Positions 30,576-41,011 of a stretch of 64,000 nt of DNA are shown here, in pieces. The notes beneath the pieces are model-generated. The model was not told the origin of the DNA. It ran no database searches and worked only from the letters and a program-made list of their open reading frames with translations. This DNA comes from Paludibacteraceae bacterium. Its GTDB lineage: Bacteria > Bacteroidota > Bacteroidia > Bacteroidales > Paludibacteraceae. The translations under genes and the position numbers were made by a program. Every line of letters begins with the position of its first letter. Position 1 is the stretch's first letter. Where the stretch lies: positions 62,001-126,000 of the forward strand of contig JAFSPA010000006.1 in NCBI GenBank assembly GCA_017443145.1, given 5' to 3'.

Positions 30576-33320
30576 ATGGATTATAATTTTAGTGAGATTG
30601 AGCAACGGTGGCAAGCCGAGTGGGAGAAAAATCAGACCTACAAGGTAAGCAACCAGAGTGACAAACAACCGTTTTATGTGTTAGACATGTTCCCGTATCC
30701 ATCGGGAGCAGGTCTTCACGTAGGACATCCGCTGGGATATATCGCCAGCGATATCTACAGTCGGTACAAACGTTTGCAGGGCTTTAATGTACTGCACCCA
30801 ATGGGCTTTGATGCCTACGGTCTGCCGGCAGAGCAATATGCCATTCAGACCGGCCAGCATCCGGAAGTGACGACGAACAAGAATATCAAGCGTTATATCG
30901 AACAGCTACGCAAGATCGGTTTCTGCTACGACTGGGACCGCGAAGTGCGCACATGCGACCCGAAGTTCTATAAGTGGACACAGTGGGCGTTCCTGGAGAT
31001 GTTCAACTCGTATTTCGACCCGACGCTGCAGAAGGCCCGTCCGATTGAAGAACTGATTGCCAAATGGGAAGAGTCTGACCCGACGTGGAAGACGCTGAGC
31101 GAGAAAGAGCAACAGGAGCGACTCATGAACTACCGTATCGCGTACTTGAGCGACACGAAGGTTAACTGGTGTCCGGCCCTTGGTACTGTGCTCGCCAACG
31201 ATGAGGTGAGCGAAGGCCTGAGTGTGCGTGGCGGTTATCCGGTAGAGCAGCGCGTGATGCGTCAGTGGAGTCTGCGCGTGAGTGCTTATGCAGGACGGTT
31301 GTTGGAAGGTCTGGATCGTGTGGATTGGACTGAGAGTCTGAAAGAGACACAGCGTAACTGGATTGGCCGCAGCGAAGGTGCCGAGATGCAATTTGCTATC
31401 AAGGGGCAGAACGACCCGATTACTATCTTCACCACTCGTGCAGATACGATTTTCGGCGTGACGTTTATGGTTCTGGCACCGGAGAGTGAGTATGTAGCTC
31501 GTATGATTACCGACGAACAGCGTGCCGAAGTCGAGGCTTATCTGGACCGTTGCAAACATCGTACGGAACGTGAGCGCATCTCGGACCGACGCGTGACGGG
31601 TGTGTTCACCGGCTCATACGCTATCAATCCGCTGACTAACGGCGAGATACCTATTTACGTGAGCGATTACGTGCTGGCGGGATACGGAACAGGAGCTATC
31701 ATGGCCGTACCGGCTCACGACAGCCGCGACTATGCGTTTGCCAAACACTTCAACCTGCCGATTATTCCGTTGATTGAAGGTGCGGACGTGAGCGAGGAGA
31801 GTTTCGACGCGAAGGAAGGTAAGATGATGAACTCCGGTTTTTTGAACGGACTCGAAGTGAAAGAGGCTATTCAAGCTATGAAGGAGTATATCACCAATAC
31901 GGGTATCGGTCACGTGAAGGTCAACTACCGTCTGCGTGATGCCATCTTCAGCCGTCAGCGTTACTGGGGCGAACCGTTCCCGATCTACTATAAGGACGAT
32001 ATGCCTTACGCTCTTGATGAGAACGAGCTGCCACTGGAGTTACCGGAGATAGAGGAGTTCAAGGGCGTTAACGGCCAGCCGCCATTGGCTAATGCAAAGG
32101 ACTGGACATACAACGGTCATCCGTTAGAGTTGTGCACAATGCCGGGCTTTGCGGGATCGAGTGCGTATTACCTGCGCTATATGGATCCGCATAACGACAA
32201 GGCGTTGGTGGATAAGCAAGTGAATGCCTACTGGCGTCAAGTGAATCTGTATATCGGCGGAACAGAACATGCGACGGGACACCTGATCTACAGCCGTTTC
32301 TGGAACAAGTTCCTCTATGACTTAGGATACGTATGCGAGGACGAGCCGTTCAAGAAACTGATTAACCAAGGCATGATTCAAGGCCGTTCGAACTTCGTAT
32401 ATCGTTATATCGGCGAAGGCGCGACAGGTAATCTATACATCAGCTACAACCTGATTGACAATCCGGAATACAAGGACAAGGTACAACCTATTCACGTAGA
32501 TGTGAATATTGTGCATAACGACATACTGGATATCAATGCGTTCCGCAATTGGATGCCAGAGTACAAGAACGCACAGTTTGTGTTTGCCGACGGCACATCC
32601 ATCGACGACAATCCGTATCTCGCCGGTCCGAAGCAGTATATCTGCGGTTGGGCGATAGAGAAGATGTCGAAGTCTATGTTCAATGTGGTCAATCCGGACG
32701 ACGTGATTGCCCAATACGGCGCCGACACACTGCGTCTGTACGAGATGTTTCTCGGCCCGTTGGAGATGTCCAAACCCTGGGACACCAACGGTATTGACGG
32801 TGTGCATCGCTTCCTACGTAAGTTCTGGAATCTGTACGAGAATATCTCCGACGAGGCACCAACCAATGACGAACTCCGCAGCCTGCATAAGCTGATTAAG
32901 AAAGTGACTTGGGACATTGAGAACTTCTCGTTCAACACGTCTATTCCGGCGTTTATGATTGCGGCGAACGAGTTAAGTAAGTGCAACAAGCGCGCCATCT
33001 TAGAGGTGATGTCCATTCTGATTGCTCCGTACGCTCCGCACATAGCCGAAGAGACATGGCACCGCTGCGGACACACCACCACCGTTTGCGATGCCGAGTG
33101 GCCGAAATGCAACGAAGAATACCTCGTAGAGGATAGCATCAACTACCCAGTACAGTTCAATGGTAAGGTTCGCTTCACACTCTCACTGCCGAAAGACATG
33201 TCCAAAGACGATGTCGAGAAGAACGTGATGGAAAACGAACAAACTGCTAAATACCTGGCAGGCAATGCACCGAAGAAAGTGATTGTTGTGCCGGGCAGAA
33301 TAGTGAATATTGTAATATAA
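30576..33320 (+). CDS. leuS: Leucyl-tRNA synthetase
   Basis: This encodes 914 residues (ATG 30576). It is a class I synthetase. The HIGH-type motif is HVGHPLGY (about 48-55), the KMSKS motif is KMSKS (about 696-700), and the editing domain contains [12 protein letters not shown] (about 286-297) and [12 protein letters not shown] (about 371-382). The C-terminus ends with [15 protein letters not shown], typical of bacterial LeuRS. Length is normal. It follows transketolase after a 30-bp spacer of AACATTAAAC repeats. Confidence 0.96.
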   Translation: MDYNFSEIEQRWQAEWEKNQTYKVSNQSDKQPFYVLDMFPYPSGAGLHVGHPLGYIASDIYSRYKRLQGFNVLHPMGFDAYGLPAEQYAIQTGQHPEVTTNKNIKRYIEQLRKIGFCYDWDREVRTCDPKFYKWTQWAFLEMFNSYFDPTLQKARPIEELIAKWEESDPTWKTLSEKEQQERLMNYRIAYLSDTKVNWCPALGTVLANDEVSEGLSVRGGYPVEQRVMRQWSLRVSAYAGRLLEGLDRVDWTESLKETQRNWIGRSEGAEMQFAIKGQNDPITIFTTRADTIFGVTFMVLAPESEYVARMITDEQRAEVEAYLDRCKHRTERERISDRRVTGVFTGSYAINPLTNGEIPIYVSDYVLAGYGTGAIMAVPAHDSRDYAFAKHFNLPIIPLIEGADVSEESFDAKEGKMMNSGFLNGLEVKEAIQAMKEYITNTGIGHVKVNYRLRDAIFSRQRYWGEPFPIYYKDDMPYALDENELPLELPEIEEFKGVNGQPPLANAKDWTYNGHPLELCTMPGFAGSSAYYLRYMDPHNDKALVDKQVNAYWRQVNLYIGGTEHATGHLIYSRFWNKFLYDLGYVCEDEPFKKLINQGMIQGRSNFVYRYIGEGATGNLYISYNLIDNPEYKDKVQPIHVDVNIVHNDILDINAFRNWMPEYKNAQFVFADGTSIDDNPYLAGPKQYICGWAIEKMSKSMFNVVNPDDVIAQYGADTLRLYEMFLGPLEMSKPWDTNGIDGVHRFLRKFWNLYENISDEAPTNDELRSLHKLIKKVTWDIENFSFNTSIPAFMIAANELSKCNKRAILEVMSILIAPYAPHIAEETWHRCGHTTTVCDAEWPKCNEEYLVEDSINYPVQFNGKVRFTLSLPKDMSKDDVEKNVMENEQTAKYLAGNAPKKVIVVPGRIVNIVI

Positions 33321-33328
33321 CATAGAGT

Positions 33329-33754
33329 ATGAAAAAAGGTATTTTTGCAAGCATCCTTTTTGCTGCAGCTCTTATCTTGAGTTCCTGCACGACGGAAGTG
33401 ACGATGGATTCCTTCATCTACGTAGAGAAGAACTCGTCGTGGTCTTGGTCAAGTGGTCAATCCTACACGACCGGTTTGGACGACGACGCTATCAATGACC
33501 TCAGCGCAGAGATAGCCAAAGAGAAAGGCTACGAGATGATGAACAAATACAGCGTCGTCATACGTGCGCAGAAGAAGAGAGCCGACGTCATCGACAAGGC
33601 AAAAGACTTCGCCGACGAGTTGGACAAACGCATCAAAGCCAAGTATGGCAATCCCGTAAAAGTGGATACGCGTTACTCGAAGCTGCAAGTGAATGTCACG
33701 GCCGAATTCGGCAACACCGGAAAAGAGACTGTTGCTGTCTTTACGTATAAATAA
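33329..33754 (+). CDS. Small lipoprotein of unknown function
   Basis: This encodes 141 residues, with a signal peptide and lipobox ILSSC (Cys about 20). The mature part is a mixed alpha/beta domain with a charged helix (about 85-110, KADVIDKAKDFADELDKRIKAKYG-like) and a final strand (TAEFGNTGKETVAVFTYK). No family recognised. It starts 8 bp after leuS and is probably cotranscribed with it. Confidence 0.7.
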   Translation: MKKGIFASILFAAALILSSCTTEVTMDSFIYVEKNSSWSWSSGQSYTTGLDDDAINDLSAEIAKEKGYEMMNKYSVVIRAQKKRADVIDKAKDFADELDKRIKAKYGNPVKVDTRYSKLQVNVTAEFGNTGKETVAVFTYK

Positions 33755-33828
33755 ATTGACATATTGAGGGGCAAATAAGCTCCATTTGGACTAAAAAAGT
33801 GTTTTTTCAGCATTTTTTTTGAAAAATA

Positions 33829-33860
33829 TTTGGTCAGTCCAAAAAAAAGCAGTACCTTTG
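33829..33860 (+). promoter_or_regulatory. Promoter of tRNA-Lys
   Basis: A -33 TTTG (33829-33832), a 20-bp spacer and a -7 TACCTTTG (33853-33860), 26 bp before the mature tRNA. Confidence 0.8.
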
Positions 33861-33886
33861 CACGCTTTTTTGAATAAAGAAGCGTT

Positions 33887-33959
33887 GAATCAGTAGCTCA
33901 GCAGGTAGAGCACATCCCTTTTAAGGATGGGGTCCTGGGTTCGAGCCCCAGCTGGTTCA
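33887..33959 (+). tRNA. tRNA-Lys (anticodon TTT)
   Basis: A 73-nt cloverleaf. The acceptor GAATCAG pairs with CTGGTTC (one T-G pair), the D arm contains AGCTCAGCAGGTAGAGC, and the anticodon stem CATCC/GGATG holds loop CTTTTAA. The T arm is CTGGG TTCGAGC CCCAG. CCA is encoded (33960-33962). A terminator follows at once. Confidence 0.97.
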
Positions 33960-33962
33960 CCA

Positions 33963-33993
33963 GAGCAGAGGTCGCGAGGTCTCTGCTCTTTTT
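33963..33993 (+). terminator. Terminator after tRNA-Lys
   Basis: GAGCAGAG (33963-33970) pairs with CTCTGCTC (33981-33988) followed by TTTTT. ispG starts only 15 bp later, so either read-through or a hidden start serves ispG. Confidence 0.85.
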
Positions 33994-34007
33994 ATGTGTA
34001 TAGCAAA

Positions 34008-35372
34008 ATGAATATCGATTTAACATACCATCGTCGTCCGACGGACACTGTTTACATAGGCAGTTTATGTATCGGCTCGTCTTACCCTATTCGTGTTCAG
34101 ACTATGGCTAACACCAGCACGAACGATGTCGAGGCGAGTGTGGCTCAAGTGTTGCGCTGCGAACAAGCGGGCGCGGAGTTATTCCGTTTCACCACGCAGG
34201 GCACACGCGAAGTGGAATCACTTGCACAGATTGCTCATCAACTGCGCGAACAAGGCTGTAAGATGCCTCTTGTGGCAGATATCCATTTCCGCTCCGAGGT
34301 GGCGGACTTAGCTGCCACAGTGTGCGAGAAAGTGCGTATCAATCCCGGCAACTATGCACCTGATGCGCAAACGACACACGACCGTTTTACGCACCTGATG
34401 GGTATATGCCGCCAGTACCACACTGCTATCCGTATCGGCGTCAATCACGGCAGCCTCGCTCCGCGTATTATGGAGCAATATGGCGATACACCCGAAGGGA
34501 TGGTGGCCAGTTGTATTGAGTTGCTCCGTATCGCCAACCGCGAACATTTCCGCGATATCGTCATCAGCATCAAGGCCTCCAACACCCGCGTCATGGTAGA
34601 TACCGTGCGACTTCTGGTGCAAACGATGGACAAGGAGAACCTGCACTACCCTATTCATTTAGGCGTGACGGAGGCGGGTGAAGGTGAAGATGGTCGTATC
34701 AAGTCGGCAGTGGGTATCGGTGCCCTTTTGGCTGAGGGCATCGGCGACACCATTCGCGTCAGCCTCAGCGAAGCCCCCGAGGCCGAGATTCCTGTCGCCA
34801 AGGAGTTAGTGCGCTATTTCGCAGACCCAACCAGTCCTCGATACAACGACCAGCTCATCGTCAGCTACGACGAAGACAAAAACAGCATCTTCTACTACAA
34901 CACCGAGAAGGACTGGTCTGCCTTCCAATTACATGCTGCAGCCGAGTGCGGACGATTGCTTTGGGAATATAACTGCGACAAGCTCGAACTACTTAATCCG
35001 AATTTCGACATCGCACGTGTCGAAGCGCTGAGCAAAGATATTCTCCAGGCCTCACGCATCAAGATGTACAAGACCGAGTTCACCTCCTGTCCGGGATGCG
35101 GACGGACAATGTTCGACCTGCAGACCACTATTGCACAAGTCAAAGAAGCTATCAGCCAACAGCCGTCAGCTATCTTCCAAGGCTTGAAAATCGCCATTAT
35201 GGGCTGCATCGTCAACGGCCCCGGAGAAATGGCAGATGCTGACTACGGTTATGTCGGCGCCGGAAAGGACCGCATAAGTCTGTATAGGGGGAAAGAATGC
35301 GTGCTCAAGAATATCCCGCAAGAAGAGGCCGTGGAACGGTTAATCGAACTGATTACTAACGATAATAAATAA
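34008..35372 (+). CDS. ispG: 4-hydroxy-3-methylbut-2-enyl-diphosphate synthase (IspG/GcpE)
   Basis: This encodes 454 residues from ATG 34008; the frame continues upstream into the tRNA, which cannot be coding. IspG converts MEcPP to HMBPP in the MEP isoprenoid pathway using a [4Fe-4S] cluster. The TIM-barrel part (about 1-260) is followed by an iron-sulfur domain with CPGCG (about 361-365) and GCIVNGPGE (about 399-407), giving the three cluster cysteines and the conserved Glu. Between barrel and cluster domain there are about 110 residues, longer than the short E. coli form but much shorter than the large extra domain (about 250 residues) typical of Bacteroidetes, Chlamydiae and plants. ispH lies 4 kb downstream. 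Confidence 0.92.
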   Translation: MNIDLTYHRRPTDTVYIGSLCIGSSYPIRVQTMANTSTNDVEASVAQVLRCEQAGAELFRFTTQGTREVESLAQIAHQLREQGCKMPLVADIHFRSEVADLAATVCEKVRINPGNYAPDAQTTHDRFTHLMGICRQYHTAIRIGVNHGSLAPRIMEQYGDTPEGMVASCIELLRIANREHFRDIVISIKASNTRVMVDTVRLLVQTMDKENLHYPIHLGVTEAGEGEDGRIKSAVGIGALLAEGIGDTIRVSLSEAPEAEIPVAKELVRYFADPTSPRYNDQLIVSYDEDKNSIFYYNTEKDWSAFQLHAAAECGRLLWEYNCDKLELLNPNFDIARVEALSKDILQASRIKMYKTEFTSCPGCGRTMFDLQTTIAQVKEAISQQPSAIFQGLKIAIMGCIVNGPGEMADADYGYVGAGKDRISLYRGKECVLKNIPQEEAVERLIELITNDNK

Positions 35373-35386
35373 AAAATGCAAATTTA

Positions 35387-35418
35387 TTTGCATATATGAT
35401 TTTTTTGCAGTACTTTTG
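35387..35418 (+). promoter_or_regulatory. Promoter of the phosphofructokinase gene
   Basis: A -33 TTTG (35387-35390), a 20-bp spacer and a -7 TACTTTTG (35411-35418). Confidence 0.8.
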
Positions 35419-35458
35419 CACCAAATTTGGCAACAGAAATAAATAAAATAATATTACA

Positions 35459-37111
35459 ATGAAAAAATCTCCTTTACAAATTGCCCGTCAAGCTTACCAG
35501 CCGAAGATGCCGGTGGCATTGAACGGAAATGTTCGTCTTAGTGCCGGAGCTGCTACCCAATCCGTAGCTGACCAAGCGGCTATCAAAGAGCTCTTCCCAA
35601 ACACGTACGGTCTGCCTATCATCACAATGGAACCGACAGAGGGTGAGCCCAAGAGTGAACCTATGAGTGTGGGCGTTATCCTGTCCGGTGGACAAGCTCC
35701 CGGCGGTCACAACGTGATCTGCGGTTTATTTGATTGCCTCAAACGCCTCAATCCTGCCAATAAACTGTACGGTTTCCTTGGAGGTCCGAGCGGTTTGATT
35801 GAAGGTAAGTATCAGGAGTTGACTCCCGAGATTATTGACGAATACCGTAACACGGGTGGTTTCGATATTATCGGTTCCGGCCGTACCAAACTCGAAGAGA
35901 CTTGGCAGTTCGACAACGGTATCGAAGTGTGCAAGAAACTCGGTATCAAGGCCGTTGTTATCATTGGTGGTGACGACTCGAACACCAATGCTTGCGTGCT
36001 CGCTGAGTACTATCTGCAAAAACAATGCGGCATTCAGGTGATTGGTTGCCCGAAGACTATCGACGGCGACTTGAAGAATGAGATGATTGAAACCTCTTTC
36101 GGTTTCGATACCGCTTGTAAGACCTACGCTGAGCTCATCGGTAACATCCAACGCGATGCCAACTCCGCAAAGAAATACTGGCACTTCATCCGTCTTATGG
36201 GCCGCAGCGCCAGCCATATTGCCCTTGAGTGCGCTCTGCAAAGTCAGCCTAACATCTGCCTCATCTCCGAGGAAGTTGAAGCAAAGAACATGACTCTGAA
36301 CGATATCGTAGAGCAAATAGTCGAGGTGATTGTTGACCGCTCGAACGAAGGACTCAACTTCGGTACAGTCCTCATTCCGGAGGGTCTGATTGAGTTCATC
36401 CCGGCTATGCGTATCCTCATTCAAGAGTTGAACGACCTGCTCGCTCAAAACGAGGAGTTTGCTTCGCTCGAAGGTGATGATGCAAAACGCGAATATGTCA
36501 AATCGATGCTTACTCCGGCTTCCTGCGAACTCTTCCGCTCGCTGCCGAAGGGTATTGCTAAGCAGCTCACTCTCGAGCGCGACCCGCACGGAAACGTGAT
36601 GGTAAGTCTTATCGAGACCGAAAAACTGCTCATCGAGATGGTTTCGAAGCGTCTGGCTGTGCTCAAAGCAAACGGCACCTACAAAGGTAAATTCTCGGCG
36701 CTCAACCACTTCTTCGGTTACGAAGGGCGTTGCGCTATCCCGTCCAACTTCGACGCGGACTACTGCTACTCCATCGGCGTTACGGCAGCGCACCTGATTG
36801 CAGCCGGCAAGACCGGTTATATGTCGCTCGTGCGTAACCTGACCAAACCCGCTGCCGAGTGGCTGGCAGGTGGTGTACCTATCACGATGATGATGAACAT
36901 GGAGAAACGTAACGGTAAGATGAAACCCGTTATCCAAAAAGCCCTTGTGGACCTCAACGGTGCGCCTTTCCAATACTTCAAGAAACATCGTGCTACGTGG
37001 GCGGATTCCAAGACCAGCTATATCTATCCGGGTCCGATTCAATACTACGGACCGACAGAGGTTTGCGACCAACCGACTATCACTCTTAAGCTTGAACGCG
37101 GTGCGCAATAA
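35459..37111 (+). CDS. pfp: Diphosphate--fructose-6-phosphate 1-phosphotransferase (long PPi-PFK)
   Basis: This encodes 550 residues of the long-form phosphofructokinase family. The enzyme interconverts fructose 6-phosphate and fructose 1,6-bisphosphate using pyrophosphate. The glycine-rich [11 protein letters not shown] (about 75-85), GGDDSNTNA (about 166-174; the Asp of GGDD favours PPi over ATP), PKTIDGD (about 197-203) and MGRSASH (about 245-251) motifs are all present. Length fits the plant-beta/Bacteroidetes type. Its end overlaps the start of the next gene by 11 bp. Confidence 0.95.
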   Translation: MKKSPLQIARQAYQPKMPVALNGNVRLSAGAATQSVADQAAIKELFPNTYGLPIITMEPTEGEPKSEPMSVGVILSGGQAPGGHNVICGLFDCLKRLNPANKLYGFLGGPSGLIEGKYQELTPEIIDEYRNTGGFDIIGSGRTKLEETWQFDNGIEVCKKLGIKAVVIIGGDDSNTNACVLAEYYLQKQCGIQVIGCPKTIDGDLKNEMIETSFGFDTACKTYAELIGNIQRDANSAKKYWHFIRLMGRSASHIALECALQSQPNICLISEEVEAKNMTLNDIVEQIVEVIVDRSNEGLNFGTVLIPEGLIEFIPAMRILIQELNDLLAQNEEFASLEGDDAKREYVKSMLTPASCELFRSLPKGIAKQLTLERDPHGNVMVSLIETEKLLIEMVSKRLAVLKANGTYKGKFSALNHFFGYEGRCAIPSNFDADYCYSIGVTAAHLIAAGKTGYMSLVRNLTKPAAEWLAGGVPITMMMNMEKRNGKMKPVIQKALVDLNGAPFQYFKKHRATWADSKTSYIYPGPIQYYGPTEVCDQPTITLKLERGAQ

Positions 37112-37709
37112 ACTGCTAATCATATTGATGCTTTGTTCGGGTCTGTGCTATGCACAGATTCCGACGGAGCGTTTGTACAAGGCTTGGTTGCAAGAGGATA
37201 TGACTATCTGGCGCAATTTCCTGGACAGCGTCAAATGGGAAACACTCTCCAAGGCGGATCAAGCCAAATATATCAACTACGAGTACGGCTATGTCGCACT
37301 GGTGGCTGACGGACAGTTGGAGGATGAGATCACCGCGCGTATCGACACGTTCGCTACCCACCTCCAGAGCTTGCGTTACTACTTGGAATCGGCGCCGTAT
37401 ATGGCTTACCGCGCTGCCGAGTGCGCTTTTCGCGCCAAGAGTAGTACGATAGACCTTATCCCAATGGGACTCAAAGCACAGCGGCTCATCAGCTCAGCGT
37501 TTAAGTACGACAAGAAAGACCCGTTTGCCCTCACTGTCGCCGGCGTGCTCGACTTCTATACGCCGCCTCTGTTCGGCGGTAGTCGCACACGAGCTATGCA
37601 CTACTTCAAAGATGCTACCAAAAACTACGAGCTGGCGGGAGACACAGTGAATAACTGGAACTACAAAATGGCTCAAACGGCTGAGACGTTTTTTGCACCT
37701 AAGAAATAA
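37101..37709 (+). CDS. Exported protein of unknown function, precedes porQ
   Basis: This encodes about 202 residues from GTG 37101, which gives a good signal peptide ([18 protein letters not shown], cleavage near CYA). An ATG at 37128 is the alternative. The mature part is helical with TPR-like stretches ([23 protein letters not shown], key residues Y and A spacing) and an FYTPPLFGG segment. No named family. It overlaps the phosphofructokinase gene by 11 bp and touches porQ, so it is likely cotranscribed and envelope-related. Confidence 0.65.
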   Translation: MRNKLLIILMLCSGLCYAQIPTERLYKAWLQEDMTIWRNFLDSVKWETLSKADQAKYINYEYGYVALVADGQLEDEITARIDTFATHLQSLRYYLESAPYMAYRAAECAFRAKSSTIDLIPMGLKAQRLISSAFKYDKKDPFALTVAGVLDFYTPPLFGGSRTRAMHYFKDATKNYELAGDTVNNWNYKMAQTAETFFAPKK

Positions 37710-37711
37710 GA

Positions 37712-38803
37712 TTGACTAAACGCCTTTACATAGTAATCACTCTTCTGTGCGTGGTGCTGGCGATGCCAACCCACGCACAATATATAGGCAGCGGAACAAG
37801 TGCTTTTGCGTTTATGGACCTGCCTGTTTCGTCACGCCTCAATGCTTTGGGTGGCACCAACGTGAGCGTGCGGGACGGCGAGATATCTATGGCTATGTGC
37901 AACCCCGCTCTATTGGGTGATCTGACCGATAAGGTGCTCGAACTCAACTACGCCTACTTCCTGCCCGGAACGAACTTCGCCAGTGTGCTCTACGGACACA
38001 ATTTCGGGGAAGCCAAGTTCATCCCCGTCAAAGAGGGTGCAACCGACAAGCCCGACAAACCGAACTATTTCGCAGTAGGTATCCACTACTTGGATTACGG
38101 AAAGATGCGTTATACGGACGGAGACGGACATATGACAGGCGGTACGTTTAGCGCACGAGACATTCTCATTAGTGCCATCTACGCGCGACAACTCAGTCCG
38201 AACTTCAGTATCGGCGTGGCGCTCAAGCCTATTATGTCGTTCTACGAAAGCTACTCCGCTTTTGCCCTGGGTGCCGATGTCGGAGCCCATTTCCAACTGC
38301 GCGACTCGACTTTCCAACTCGGCTTGTCGCTGCAGAATATCGGATGGCAGCTCAAAGGCTTCTACTCCGACGAAGGAGGACAAGTACGCGAGATGTTGCC
38401 TATCAACTTGCAGTTAGGTCTCAACTACCGCTTCAAACACGCGCCCTTGCGCGTCGGCATAACGATTCATAATATCCAGCATTGGAACTTAGGCTACGAG
38501 CACAATAATCTCATCAAAGACGAAGTGTCCAAGATTCAGTGGTACGACATGATGTTCCGCCACACCATCTTCTACCTTGATGTTGTTCCGAAGAGCGAAC
38601 GGTTCTATATCACGCTCAGTTACAACCACCGTCGTCGTGCCGAGATGCATATCCAGGACCAGTTCTCGATTGCCGGTCTGGCGATTGGAGCAGGAGTGCG
38701 CATCTATAAGTTCCGCGTCGGATTTGCCTTTACGCAAGCAACTAAGAATAATTTCACTTACCAAGCCAGCCTCGCGTTGGATATCAATTCGTTACTCAAA
38801 TGA
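37712..38803 (+). CDS. porQ: Type IX secretion system protein PorQ
   Basis: This encodes 363 residues from a TTG start 2 bp after the previous stop. The signal peptide ends near THAQ (about 24). The N-terminal region SAFAFMDLPVSSRLNALGGTNVSV (key words SRLNALGG) and the AMCNPALLGD segment are the PorQ/PorV-like signature of outer-membrane FadL-type barrels. PorQ works with PorU, PorV and PorZ in the attachment complex that finishes T9SS cargo. Its presence explains how the protease at 46552 and perhaps the giant proteins reach the surface. The stop overlaps cmk by 4 bp. Other T9SS genes are not in the window. Confidence 0.85.
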   Translation: MTKRLYIVITLLCVVLAMPTHAQYIGSGTSAFAFMDLPVSSRLNALGGTNVSVRDGEISMAMCNPALLGDLTDKVLELNYAYFLPGTNFASVLYGHNFGEAKFIPVKEGATDKPDKPNYFAVGIHYLDYGKMRYTDGDGHMTGGTFSARDILISAIYARQLSPNFSIGVALKPIMSFYESYSAFALGADVGAHFQLRDSTFQLGLSLQNIGWQLKGFYSDEGGQVREMLPINLQLGLNYRFKHAPLRVGITIHNIQHWNLGYEHNNLIKDEVSKIQWYDMMFRHTIFYLDVVPKSERFYITLSYNHRRRAEMHIQDQFSIAGLAIGAGVRIYKFRVGFAFTQATKNNFTYQASLALDINSLLK

Positions 38804-39474
38804 GAAGAATCATCGTAGCCATCGACGGCTATTCGTCCTGCGGCAAATCCACCGTCGCCAAACAGTTAGCACAGTATGCAGGTTATACCTACGTGGACAC
38901 AGGAGCCATGTATCGCGCAGTCGGTTTGGCTGTTTCACGCGCAGGTGTGGTTGGTAATGAGCAACAGATTATCGCCCTGCTGCCGCAGATTCAGGTATCG
39001 TTTATCCAAACGCCTTCCGGCCAGCATGTCTGCCTCAATGGCGAGGATGTCGAGAGTCAGATTCGCACTATCGAGATAGGTAATATGGCCTCCCAAGTGG
39101 CTGTCATAGGCGAAGTAAGACGTTTCCTCGTACGCCAACAACAAGCGCTTGGCGAAGCAAAGGGTATTGTAATGGACGGACGCGATATAGGTACCGTCGT
39201 CTTCCCCAATGCCGAACTCAAACTCTTCCTCACCGCTCGACCCGAAGTGCGCGCACAACGCCGCTTACTGGAACTGCAAGAGAAAGGCGAACACCCCGTC
39301 TACGAGGACGTGCTACATGACGTCAACGACCGTGACTACCGCGATACCCATCGTGCCGAATCCCCACTGCGTCAGGCTGAGGATGCCATCGTTGTCGATA
39401 ACTCCGACATGACCAAAGAAGGCCAAATGCTCCATATCCAAAAACTCTTTGATGATTGTATCAATAGACAATAA
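38800..39474 (+). CDS. cmk: Cytidylate kinase
   Basis: This encodes 224 residues. It phosphorylates CMP and dCMP using ATP. The P-loop is DGYSSCGKST (about 8-17), followed by YVDTGAMYRAVG (about 31-42), GRDIGTVVFP (about 127-136) and the RRLLEL...DVNDRDYRDTHRAESPL lid region. It overlaps porQ by 4 bp and ispH by 23 bp. The porQ-cmk-ispH order is a Bacteroidota arrangement and suggests coupling. Confidence 0.95.
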   Translation: MRRIIVAIDGYSSCGKSTVAKQLAQYAGYTYVDTGAMYRAVGLAVSRAGVVGNEQQIIALLPQIQVSFIQTPSGQHVCLNGEDVESQIRTIEIGNMASQVAVIGEVRRFLVRQQQALGEAKGIVMDGRDIGTVVFPNAELKLFLTARPEVRAQRRLLELQEKGEHPVYEDVLHDVNDRDYRDTHRAESPLRQAEDAIVVDNSDMTKEGQMLHIQKLFDDCINRQ

Positions 39475-40327
39475 CTCCGGATTCTGTTTTGGTGTCACCA
39501 GCGCCATTCAGAAGGCAGAAGAAGAACTGGCCAAAGGTCAGCTCTTTTGTCTTGGAGATATTGTGCATAACGGCCAGGAGGTGAAGCGCCTCGAGCAACT
39601 CGGACTCGAGACTATCGACTACGACGATCTCCGCACCTTACATAATATACGCGTGCTCCTACGCGCGCACGGAGAACCACCTTCGACCTACCACATAGCA
39701 CGCAATAACGGCATCGACATCATCGACGCCACTTGTCCCGTCGTTAAGAAACTGCAGGAACGAATCCACAAGACCTACCTCGAGCACCGCGACGCGCAGA
39801 TAGTCATCTACGGTAAAGCCGGACACGCGGAAGTCATTGGCCTGCAGGGACAAACGAATAACACTGCCATAATTATCGAGTCCGAAAAAGACATCAACAA
39901 GATTGACTTCAACCGCGACATCTACCTCTTCTCGCAGACCACTATGTCCATCGAGGGATTCGAGGCGTTGCGGGAGGCCATTATATCACAAATCGCCAAT
40001 CAGAAATCACCCATTGTTCTGGAAGCACACAACACCATTTGTCGTAGCGTCGCCAACCGTGTCGAGAAACTCAAAACCTTTGCTGCCGAGCAGGACTTGG
40101 TCCTTTTTGTTGGTGGCAGTAAGTCCTCCAACGCGAAAGTGCTGTATGAGCACTGCCGCGAAGCCAATCCCAACACCTACTTCATCGAAAACGCCAACGA
40201 CCTGCAAGACAACCTCTCACCTTTATCAAAAATCGGTATCTGCGGCGCCACCAGCACACCCCAGTGGCTTATGCAACAAGTCGCACAAGCTCTCCAAAAC
40301 CTCCCCCAAGCCTACCAAAAATCCTAG
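39452..40327 (+). CDS. ispH: 4-hydroxy-3-methylbut-2-enyl diphosphate reductase (IspH/LytB)
   Basis: This encodes 291 residues from ATG 39452. It performs the last step of the MEP pathway, reducing HMBPP to IPP and DMAPP at a [4Fe-4S] cluster. The three cluster cysteines are in NSGFCFGV (about 8-15), DATCPVVKK (about 90-98) and HNTICRSVANR (about 190-200). The conserved substrate-binding residues are in DIVHNGQEV and GHAEVIGL. The gene begins within cmk. After its stop there is an 11-bp tandem repeat and a convergent gene. Confidence 0.95.
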   Translation: MIVSIDNNSGFCFGVTSAIQKAEEELAKGQLFCLGDIVHNGQEVKRLEQLGLETIDYDDLRTLHNIRVLLRAHGEPPSTYHIARNNGIDIIDATCPVVKKLQERIHKTYLEHRDAQIVIYGKAGHAEVIGLQGQTNNTAIIIESEKDINKIDFNRDIYLFSQTTMSIEGFEALREAIISQIANQKSPIVLEAHNTICRSVANRVEKLKTFAAEQDLVLFVGGSKSSNAKVLYEHCREANPNTYFIENANDLQDNLSPLSKIGICGATSTPQWLMQQVAQALQNLPQAYQKS

Positions 40328-40356
40328 ACAATACATAGACAATACCTAGACAATAC
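40324..40356. repeat. 11-bp tandem repeat, three units
   Basis: Units CTAGACAATAC, ATAGACAATAC, CTAGACAATAC. They bridge the stop of ispH and the stop of the convergent HAD gene (whose TAG is 40348-40346, inside the third unit). Confidence 0.85.
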
Positions 40357-41011
40357 ACGACCCCCTAAGCCACTCCAACAACTCTTTCATGGAGGGGAAG
40401 ACCAGGTCTGCTCCTTCGTTCCAGAGAGCGGCATCAGCCAATGGGCCTGTATTGACCGCAATAGTGAATAATCCTGCCGCTTTGCCAGCCCGCACACCGA
40501 GCGGAGCGTTCTCTATCACGCAGCACTCTTTCTTCGGCTGTTTACAGCGGTCCCAAGCCATCAGATACGGCTCCGGATCGGGTTTGCCGTGTGTCACATC
40601 AAAGGCAGTTATCATGCGCGAACGGTCGAAGAACGGACCTATTCGCGTGTTGAGATTATCGAGTAGCGAAGCTTGCGCACTGCCCGTCACTACCCAAATC
40701 TCTTTCTTGTTCTTCTTGAGAAAACGGAGCACATCAATCACGCCCTCTATCGGTTCCACTTCGCCCTGACGGATAAAAGCCTCGCCTTTCTCGTCGTATA
40801 TCTCCCAAATTTCTTCTTCGGTCGCTTCACGATGCTCCAACTCCCAAATAGCCTCGCGGATAACGTCCTGTCCGGTACGGCCTTCGTTCATGAAACAATC
40901 TTCCTCGGTGAAGTTAAACCCGTGACGTTGCATAACTTCCGCCCAAGCACGAGCGTGCTTGGGCATCGAGTTATACAGTATTCCGTCCTGATCAAAGAAA
41001 AACGCTTTCAT
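40346..41011 (-). CDS. HAD-superfamily phosphatase (phosphoglucomutase-like)
   Basis: This encodes 221 residues. Motif I is FFFDQDGILYNS (nucleophile Asp about 7, Asp 9), motif II lies in WVVTGSAQ (Thr/Ser about 119-121), the Lys is in VTHGKPDPEPY (about 154-164) and motif III is CCVIENAPLGVRAGKAAG (key E-N). The helical cap is C1-type, as in beta-phosphoglucomutase and related sugar-phosphate phosphatases. The real substrate cannot be read from the sequence. It overlaps the DUF4301 gene by one base (TAATG), so the two are cotranscribed. Confidence 0.88.
   Translation of the reverse strand: MKAFFFDQDGILYNSMPKHARAWAEVMQRHGFNFTEEDCFMNEGRTGQDVIREAIWELEHREATEEEIWEIYDEKGEAFIRQGEVEPIEGVIDVLRFLKKNKKEIWVVTGSAQASLLDNLNTRIGPFFDRSRMITAFDVTHGKPDPEPYLMAWDRCKQPKKECCVIENAPLGVRAGKAAGLFTIAVNTGPLADAALWNEGADLVFPSMKELLEWLRGSCIV

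Noticed and set aside
33927..34007. N-terminal extension of IspG
   Set aside because: It would overlap the tRNA-Lys gene and its terminator. The alignment with IspG starts at the ATG at 34008.
35726..37123. 465-codon open frame antisense to the phosphofructokinase gene
   Set aside because: The plus strand encodes an intact long PPi-PFK with all motifs. The antisense frame is a codon-bias artefact.
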